From Methanoregula sp. (GTDB lineage Archaea > Halobacteriota > Methanomicrobia > Methanomicrobiales > Methanospirillaceae): DNA of 11,380 bases. Shown piece by piece: positions 6,009 through 11,380 of the stretch (its first letter is position 1; each line of letters begins with the position of its first letter). The notes under the pieces were generated by a model. That model was not told where the DNA came from. It ran no database searches and worked only from the letters and a program-made list of their open reading frames with translations. Where the stretch lies: NCBI GenBank assembly GCA_030653335.1, contig JAURZP010000216.1, positions 1 through 11,380 of the forward strand. Direction: 5' to 3'. The position numbers and the translations under genes are program-made.

Positions 6009-7610
6009 TTAATATGCCCTCTTACCGGCTGCCGGCTCAATACCGGTTGGCTGGTTTCTGATGGTGCGCTCTTTCATGATGGTATAGACTTCATTGGCGT
6101 TTTCCTTTGGAATCTCGACAAAGGAGTAGGAGTCAAGGATCCTTATTGCGCCGATGGCTTTTCCGGGGATGCCGGTCTCACCGGCAATTGCGCCAACGAT
6201 ATCCTTAGGGGCGACCTTGTGCTGCCTGCCGACTGCCAAAAAGAACCGGACCATGCCGGCTTCGGCACCTGTATCGGCAAAGTCTACTTCTTCGCGTTTC
6301 TCTGCAGGGGCTTCGAGGCGCTCTTCCATCTGCATCTTCAAGAGTGCAGCAGCGATTTCAACGGTGTTGAGATCTCCTTCTGTCTCCTTTTCGATGAGAC
6401 GGGTAAAGGTTTCGAGACCTCCCGCCTGGATGGTTTCACGCACTGCTTCTAGTACGGCCTTAGTCCTTGTCTCTGCCACATCGCTCTGTGAGGGAACGGG
6501 CATGCGGGGTATCTGGACCTTTGCATAGTGCTGGATCTCGCGCAGCTTGTTGAAGTCCTTGGGTGAGACAAAGGTGATCGCCTTGCCGCTCTTTCCTGCG
6601 CGCCCGGTCCTGCCGATACGGTGAACATAGTACTCCACATCCTGCGGTATGTCAAAGTTGATCACCATGTCAACATCTTCGACATCGATGCCGCGCGCAG
6701 CAACATCGGTTGCGATGAGGATCTCAATTGAGCCTTTCCTGAATCCTCCCATCACGCGGTCGCGCTGGGACTGTTTCATGTCGCCGTGCAGTTCCTCGGC
6801 ACGGTAACCACGGGCCTTGATCTTGCCTGCGAGTTCTTCTGCCCGGCGCTTGGTGTTGCAGAAGATGATCGACAGGTGGGGGTCGGCGATATCGATCAGC
6901 CGGCAGAGGATGTCGATCTTTTCGCGATCCTTAACTTCGATATAGCTTTGCTCGATCTTTGGAACCGTCAGTTCAGCGTACTGGACCTTGACAAACTCGG
7001 GTTTGTTCATGAACCGCTTTGATATATCAATGATTGGCTGGGGGAGGGTGGCAGAGAAGAGCAGGGTCTGGCGCTCCTGTGAAACTTTCTTTAAGATCAG
7101 TTCGATGTCGTCCCTGAAACCCATGTCGAGCATCTGGTCGGCTTCATCAAGTACGACGGTTCGGACATCATTGAGTCCAAGCGTTCTGCGATCGAGGTGG
7201 TCCATCACTCGCCCGGGAGTCCCGATCACGATGTGGACCCCCGAATGAAGTGCCCGCAGCTGCCGGTCGATGGGCTGACCGCCATAGACCGGGAGAACGT
7301 AGATCTTGGGGAGATGCGCGAGGAGATGTGAGAACTCTTCTGCGATCTGGATGCAAAGTTCACGGGTAGGACAGAGTACGATTGCCTGGACAACTCGTTT
7401 AGTGGGGTCGATCTTCTCTATGATGGGAATACCAAACGCGGCAGTCTTGCCGGTTCCGGTTTGTGCCTGGGCGGTTACGTCACGCCCGGCCTGTATGAGA
7501 GGTATGGCGAGTGCCTGGATAGGCGAGGGCTCTTCAAAGCCCATATCTTCAATGGCTTTTCCGATCTCCTTTGAGAGGTGGAAATCGGAGAACTGTATAC
7601 GAGTGTTCAT
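6009..7610 (-). CDS. DEAD-box ATP-dependent RNA helicase with DbpA-like RNA-binding C-terminal domain
   Basis: A 533-residue RNA helicase resembling DeaD/CsdA and DbpA. All core motifs are present: Q-motif region with F9 and Q32, AQTGTGKT (49-56), PTREL (81-85), GG (110-111), TPGR (131-134), DEAD (155-158), SAT (186-188), a second RecA-like domain with ELHGDMKQSQRD (273-284), ATDVAARGID (300-309) and HRIGRTGR (330-337). After a helical, charged linker (about 380-448), residues about 452-515 (MVRFFLAVGRQHKVAPKDIVG onward) match the DbpA-type RNA-binding fold, which in bacteria directs such helicases to structured RNA such as rRNA. Role: ATP-driven unwinding of RNA, probably in ribosome assembly, mRNA turnover or cold response. 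Ribosome site GAGGAG at 7615-7620 (minus strand) sets the ATG at 7610. Divergent from the sensor gene. Cytoplasmic. Confidence 0.95.
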   Translation of the reverse strand: MNTRIQFSDFHLSKEIGKAIEDMGFEEPSPIQALAIPLIQAGRDVTAQAQTGTGKTAAFGIPIIEKIDPTKRVVQAIVLCPTRELCIQIAEEFSHLLAHLPKIYVLPVYGGQPIDRQLRALHSGVHIVIGTPGRVMDHLDRRTLGLNDVRTVVLDEADQMLDMGFRDDIELILKKVSQERQTLLFSATLPQPIIDISKRFMNKPEFVKVQYAELTVPKIEQSYIEVKDREKIDILCRLIDIADPHLSIIFCNTKRRAEELAGKIKARGYRAEELHGDMKQSQRDRVMGGFRKGSIEILIATDVAARGIDVEDVDMVINFDIPQDVEYYVHRIGRTGRAGKSGKAITFVSPKDFNKLREIQHYAKVQIPRMPVPSQSDVAETRTKAVLEAVRETIQAGGLETFTRLIEKETEGDLNTVEIAAALLKMQMEERLEAPAEKREEVDFADTGAEAGMVRFFLAVGRQHKVAPKDIVGAIAGETGIPGKAIGAIRILDSYSFVEIPKENANEVYTIMKERTIRNQPTGIEPAAGKRAY

Positions 7611-7779
7611 ATCGCTCCTCTATTTGGCGTGTGAGCTCATAAGATGGCGCACTGAGACACGGTTTTTATTCTTGTACGAATGGGGAGCTATTTCGGCCGC
7701 ACCGGGCAATGTTTTTATGGTGATTGATTGTAATGGGTAGTAGTTAAGGCTTCCCGGATAACAAGGGGCACCGAAGACC
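7611..7779. promoter_or_regulatory. Divergent promoter region between helicase and sensor genes
   Basis: This 169-base gap must carry both promoters. On the plus strand GTTTTTATGG at 7711-7720 is a possible TATA-like box for the sensor, giving a leader of some 40 bases. On the minus strand AAGAATAAAAACC (about 7660-7672) could serve the helicase, whose leader carries the GAGGAG ribosome site. The sensor start at 7780 has no convincing ribosome site. No other structure seen. Confidence 0.35.
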
Positions 7780-9747
7780 ATGACCGCCGGTTACCGCATA
7801 ATAATGGGGATTGTCCTGCTGTTTTTCATCTGTACAGTCCTGTGTGCACCGGCTCTCGCGGCCCCCCTCCAGCCGGCCGGGGATGATAAGACCATCACCG
7901 TTGTCATGGACAATAACTACCCCCCGTTCTCGTTCCGTGATTCCAGCGGGGACCTTGTCGGGATCTCGGTTGACATGTGGCGGCTCTGGGAGAAGCAGAC
8001 TGGCAGGAAAGTGGAGATCACGGGTCTCAGCTGGGACGATGCGATCCGCAGGATGGAAGCCGGGGAGTTCGATGTCATCGACACGGTCTTTTACTCAGAT
8101 GAACGGGCGAAGATCTATGATTTCACCCCCCCATATACCGATGTGGACGTGGTGATCTTTTTCAACGCGAACGTCTCGGGCGTTTCCAGCCTTGAATCGT
8201 TGAACGGGTTTGTTGTCGGTATGCACAAAGGGGACAGTACGGTTGAAGATGCCCGGAAAAAGGGTGTTACGGTCAGGGAATATGACAGCTATGATCAGGT
8301 AGTCAAAGCAGCGAAAAACGGCGAGATTGTGGTGTTTATCCTTGACAAGCCCAGCGGTGTCTATTATATGTACAATCAGGGGATCCAGGATCAGTTCAGG
8401 TACACGCCCCCGATCATGTCAGGAGCCCTCCACCGGGCAGTGAAGAAGGGGAATAGTGCGCTCCTCACCGGGATAAATGCCGGATTTGATAAAATTCCTG
8501 AGAGCGAGTATGCAGCCCTGGACCGAAAGTGGTACGGCACGCCCCTCGTGTCGACGGAATACCTGCAGTATATCATCGCAGGAGGTCTGGTTATTCTCAT
8601 CATCCTGTCCGTACTGATGATCGTGAACCGTATGCTCAAAAGAACGGTTGCGCAGAGAACGGCAGAACTCAAAGCCGAGCTTGAACAGCGTAAACAGGTA
8701 GAGGAGGCGTTACGGGAAAATGAAGCATTCCTAGATAATATCATCGAAAACATCCCTGACATGATCTTTGTCAAGGATGCCACTGACCTGCGATTCGTGC
8801 GATTCAACCGGGCCGGTGAGGAGCTGCTGGGATATTCCCGACAGGAATTGTCCGGGAAAAATGATTTTGACTTCTTCCCGAAAGATGAGGCTGACTTTTT
8901 TACCAGCAAGGATCGCGAAGTACTCCGGAACCTGCGTATCCTTGATATCAGCAGGGAGAGGATAGCGACCCGGTATAAAGGGGAGCGAATTCTTCACACC
9001 AGAAAGATCCCGATCAGTGACAAAGACAAGACTCCCAAATACTTGCTCGGGATTTCTGACGATATTACGGAACGGGTGAAATATGAGGAAGCGTTAAACC
9101 AGGCAACGCGGAAGCTGAATCTCCTGAACCGTATTACATTCACCGATATCCGGAACGCAGTTTTTTCCCTCTCTGGGTATCTTGAACTGGAACGACTGAT
9201 ACCTGCGGATGAAAAAACAAATGAATACCGGAACAAGCAGGCAGACATCATCAGTTCGATATCTGCCTCACTCCTGTTTGCGAAGAATTTCCAGGATCTC
9301 GGCATAAAACCTCCGGCCTGGCAGGATCTCCATCAGGTATTTCTCCTGGGAATCTCTCATTTGGATATCTCAAAACTGGACCGGAAGATTCAGGTTGATA
9401 ATCTGGAGATCTATGCTGACCCGCTCCTTGAGAACGTATTTTTCTCCTTTGCAGAAAACGTCTCCCTTCATGCGACAACAGCAACAGAATTATCGCTTTA
9501 TTATGAAGAAACAGGGGAAGGACTACGGCTGGTCTTTGAAGACAACGGCCCGGGAATTCCTGATGCAATGAAAGAAAAAATATTTGAAAGGCGCTATGAA
9601 GGAAAGAAAGGTGTGGGCTTGTTCCTTATCCGGGAGATCCTCTCCATTACTGGTATCACGATCAAGGAAAACGGCTCTGAAGGAAAAGGCGCCAGCTTTG
9701 ACATGATGGTGCCAAAAGGGGCATACCGGTTCCGGAAATCACTATAA
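7780..9747 (+). CDS. Membrane sensor: extracytoplasmic solute-binding domain, PAS domain, HATPase domain; phospho-acceptor His apparently replaced
   Basis: A 655-residue protein. Residues 1-28 are a signal sequence ending ALA. Residues about 38-255 resemble a family 3 solute-binding protein (amino-acid-binding type): VVMDNNYPPFSFRDSSGDLVG, then GEFDVIDTVFYSDERAKIYDFTPPY. A membrane helix follows (about 262-284), then a charged coiled coil (288-315) and a PAS domain (about 316-435, ending in GISDDITER). The kinase core follows: dimerisation-like helices (440-505), then the ATPase with N-box N560, DNGPGIP (588-594) and GVGLFL (611-616). In methanogen kinases of this type the first helix reads R-H-D-I; here residues 453-457 read TFTDI, with Thr455 where His is expected. 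It may therefore not autophosphorylate in the usual way. Ligand unknown. Next gene on the same strand is a receiver-PAS protein, 96 bases on. Confidence 0.9.
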   Translation: MTAGYRIIMGIVLLFFICTVLCAPALAAPLQPAGDDKTITVVMDNNYPPFSFRDSSGDLVGISVDMWRLWEKQTGRKVEITGLSWDDAIRRMEAGEFDVIDTVFYSDERAKIYDFTPPYTDVDVVIFFNANVSGVSSLESLNGFVVGMHKGDSTVEDARKKGVTVREYDSYDQVVKAAKNGEIVVFILDKPSGVYYMYNQGIQDQFRYTPPIMSGALHRAVKKGNSALLTGINAGFDKIPESEYAALDRKWYGTPLVSTEYLQYIIAGGLVILIILSVLMIVNRMLKRTVAQRTAELKAELEQRKQVEEALRENEAFLDNIIENIPDMIFVKDATDLRFVRFNRAGEELLGYSRQELSGKNDFDFFPKDEADFFTSKDREVLRNLRILDISRERIATRYKGERILHTRKIPISDKDKTPKYLLGISDDITERVKYEEALNQATRKLNLLNRITFTDIRNAVFSLSGYLELERLIPADEKTNEYRNKQADIISSISASLLFAKNFQDLGIKPPAWQDLHQVFLLGISHLDISKLDRKIQVDNLEIYADPLLENVFFSFAENVSLHATTATELSLYYEETGEGLRLVFEDNGPGIPDAMKEKIFERRYEGKKGVGLFLIREILSITGITIKENGSEGKGASFDMMVPKGAYRFRKSL

Positions 9748-9810
9748 CCGGAACAAAAACATCCGTCGTGGTTACGGTCTTTTAATATCGATGGGGAATT
9801 TTGCTCATTC

Positions 9811-9817
9811 TTATATA
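9811..9817 (+). promoter_or_regulatory. TATA box for the receiver-PAS gene
   Basis: TTATATA at 9811-9817 is the clearest archaeal TATA box in the window. Transcription would start about 25 bases on, near 9838-9841, only a few bases before the ATG at 9844. There is no good ribosome site before that ATG, so the message is probably leaderless or nearly so. It also indicates that this gene has its own promoter and is not simply read through from the sensor gene. Confidence 0.6.
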
Positions 9818-9843
9818 CCCATTTATCCTATGATGCTGTGACC

Positions 9844-11380
9844 ATGCACCGTGTCCTCTATGTCGATGATGAACCAGCACTTCTGGAACTTGGAAAGGTA
9901 TTCCTCGAACGGTCAGGAGTCCTCCGGATAGAAATGGCATCATCAGCAGAGGATGCGATCAAAAAAATTAAAAATAAAGCATATGACGGGATCATCTCCG
10001 ATTACCAGATGCCCGAAATGGATGGCATCGCGTTTCTCAAATACATCCGGGTACACTACGAACGGATTCCCTTCATCCTCTTTACCGGCAGGGGCAGGGA
10101 GGAAGTAGTGATCGAGGCGCTCAACAGCGGCGCAGATTTCTATCTCCAGAAAGGAGGGGATCCCAAGTCCCAGTTCGTAGAACTGGAGCACAAGATCCGG
10201 CTGGCGATCGAACGGCGACAGACCGCAGACGAGCTCAGTGAGTCCCGACAGCGGATGACCGATATCATCGACCACCTGCCGGACGCGACGTTCGCAATAG
10301 ATGTAAACGGGACGGTTATTGCCTGGAATCGTGCGATGGAGGAGATGACCGGGGTAAATACTGAGCAGATTCTGGGAACCGGGGATCATTCCTATGCAGT
10401 CCCGTTTTACGGGATGAGAAGACCTATCCTTCTCGATCTTGTTTTACGGGAAGATAAGGAGACCGAGAGAAAATATCCCCATATCATCAGAAAGGACAAC
10501 AAACTTATCTCGGAGATCTCCATACCCCTTTTGTACGGGGGGAAAGGCGCCTACCTCTGGTTCATCGCCTCCCCCCTCTATGACACCCATAGAAACCTCG
10601 TTGGTGCAATCGAGTCCATCCGTGATATCACCGATCGTAAAAATTCTGAGGAGGCACTCAAAGAAAGCGAGGAGCGGTACCGTGCGGTAGTAGAGGATCA
10701 GACCGAGTTCATCACACGGTTCCTCCCGGATGGAACCCATGTCTTTGTAAACGACGCTTACTGTCGGTATTTTAAAAAGACGCCTGCCGAGTTCATCGGT
10801 ACAACGTTCACTCCACAACTGTCCGCCGAAGACCAGAAGGCGGTGCGACAGCATATCAGGGGACTGACAAAGGAGAATCCGGTAGCAACGCTGGAACACC
10901 GGTTCATCATGCCGGACGGGCAGATACGGTGGCAGCAGTGGAGTGACCGGGCCATCTTTGATGAACAGGGAAATCTTGTTGAATACCAGTCAGTCGGAAG
11001 GGACATCACCGATCGAAAGATGGCCGAGGACGGACTGAAAACTGCCTATATGCAGATCACCGCATCCGAAGAGGAGTTGCGAGAGCAGTACGATGAAGTG
11101 AGAAAAAGGCAGGATGCACTGCGGGAGAGCGAGGAGAACTACCGTGCCCTGTTTGACGAGGCTGCGGATCTCATCGTTATTGTGGATCTGCATGGAACGT
11201 TTCTCAACCTGAACAAGAAGTTTGAGGAGGAGAGTGGTTACCAGCAGGAAGAGATGATGGGTAAAAATGTGCTGACCTACGGGATCGTAACTGCCCCTTC
11301 CGCTGCGAAGATAGCATTTCACTTAGGCCAGCTTATTCTCGGGAAAAATCCACCTCTCTTTGAAATTGAGGGTGTTGCAA
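9844..11380 (+). CDS. Receiver domain followed by at least three PAS domains, C-terminus cut off by window edge
   Basis: The first 512 codons of a larger signalling protein. Residues 1-120 are a response-regulator receiver: acidic D8-D9 in LYVDDEP, phospho-acceptor D53 in ISDYQMPEMDG, T81 in LFTGRG and K103 in YLQKGG, so it should be phosphorylatable. Then come PAS domains at about 138-264 (HLPDATFAIDVNGTVIAWN, closing IRDITDRK), 276-392 (closing GRDITDRK) and from 430 on (EENYRALFDEAADLIVIVD), with a helical coiled-coil linker (about 393-430) between the last two. Methanomicrobiales proteins with this order usually end in a histidine-kinase core, which would lie beyond the window; a protein of only receiver and PAS parts is also possible. 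No membrane segment so far, so it is cytoplasmic. Its receiver could accept phosphate from another kinase, perhaps the neighbouring sensor. Confidence 0.9.
   Translation, partial: MHRVLYVDDEPALLELGKVFLERSGVLRIEMASSAEDAIKKIKNKAYDGIISDYQMPEMDGIAFLKYIRVHYERIPFILFTGRGREEVVIEALNSGADFYLQKGGDPKSQFVELEHKIRLAIERRQTADELSESRQRMTDIIDHLPDATFAIDVNGTVIAWNRAMEEMTGVNTEQILGTGDHSYAVPFYGMRRPILLDLVLREDKETERKYPHIIRKDNKLISEISIPLLYGGKGAYLWFIASPLYDTHRNLVGAIESIRDITDRKNSEEALKESEERYRAVVEDQTEFITRFLPDGTHVFVNDAYCRYFKKTPAEFIGTTFTPQLSAEDQKAVRQHIRGLTKENPVATLEHRFIMPDGQIRWQQWSDRAIFDEQGNLVEYQSVGRDITDRKMAEDGLKTAYMQITASEEELREQYDEVRKRQDALRESEENYRALFDEAADLIVIVDLHGTFLNLNKKFEEESGYQQEEMMGKNVLTYGIVTAPSAAKIAFHLGQLILGKNPPLFEIEGVA

Noticed and set aside
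5699..6061. Plus-strand frame of 120 codons over the lipoprotein
   Set aside because: The minus strand gives a textbook lipobox and linker; the plus-strand product is an artefact of the repetitive linker codons.
8391..8909. Minus-strand frame of 172 codons opposite the sensor gene
   Set aside because: Serine/arginine-rich shadow of a recognised plus-strand gene.
1..11380. CRISPR arrays, insertion sequences, attachment sites, tRNA or rRNA genes
   Set aside because: I looked for regularly spaced repeats, transposase motifs with terminal inverted repeats, and tRNA-like cloverleaf sequences and saw none. A covariance-model search would be needed to exclude small structured RNAs in the gaps at 3242-3413, 4131-4254 and 7611-7779.

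Overview
The window looks like chromosome from a methanogenic archaeon, most likely Methanomicrobiales (Methanoregula or Methanospirillum-like). The evidence is a form III (archaeal) RuBisCO, a UPF0305/DUF2115 protein known mainly from methanogens, PAS-rich signalling proteins of the kind these archaea carry in large numbers, TATA-like boxes in front of several genes, and Shine-Dalgarno sites of the GGAGGTGA type. The assignment rests on protein-family recognition by eye, not on a database search.

Layout. Positions 1-1122 (minus) hold the first 374 codons of a form III RuBisCO large subunit that runs off the left edge. Diverging from it, 1237-2493 (plus) encodes an aldo/keto reductase with a C-terminal two-cluster ferredoxin-like domain, followed by a DUF2115 protein (2618-3241, plus). 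A gene-free, A/T-tract-rich stretch separates this from a minus-strand YkgJ-type cysteine-cluster protein (3414-4130). Diverging from that is a plus-strand iron-sulfur flavoprotein with an extra N-terminal domain of about 100 residues (4255-5136), then a 61-residue membrane protein (5219-5404). On the minus strand are a small threonine/proline-rich lipoprotein (5455-5955) and a DEAD-box RNA helicase with a DbpA-like RNA-binding tail (6009-7610). Diverging from the helicase, on the plus strand, are two signalling genes: a membrane sensor with an amino-acid-binding-protein-type outer domain, a PAS domain and a histidine-kinase ATPase domain (7780-9747), and a receiver-PAS-PAS-PAS protein that runs off the right edge (9844-11380).

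How the genes may work together. The left half is rich in cysteine-motif and redox proteins (aldo/keto reductase-ferredoxin, DUF2115, YkgJ-type, iron-sulfur flavoprotein). Strand changes mean they do not form one operon, so a joint role is only a possibility. RuBisCO of this form is known from other archaea to act in nucleoside-monophosphate salvage or in a reductive hexulose-phosphate route, but no partner enzyme of either pathway is in the window. The right half is a signalling block.

The most unusual observation is in the sensor at 7780-9747. Its ATP-binding motifs look intact, but the place where methanogen kinases of this type carry the phospho-accepting histidine (normally an H-D-I motif) reads T-D-I. 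No CRISPR array, insertion sequence, tRNA or rRNA was seen, and I found no clear new multi-gene system.
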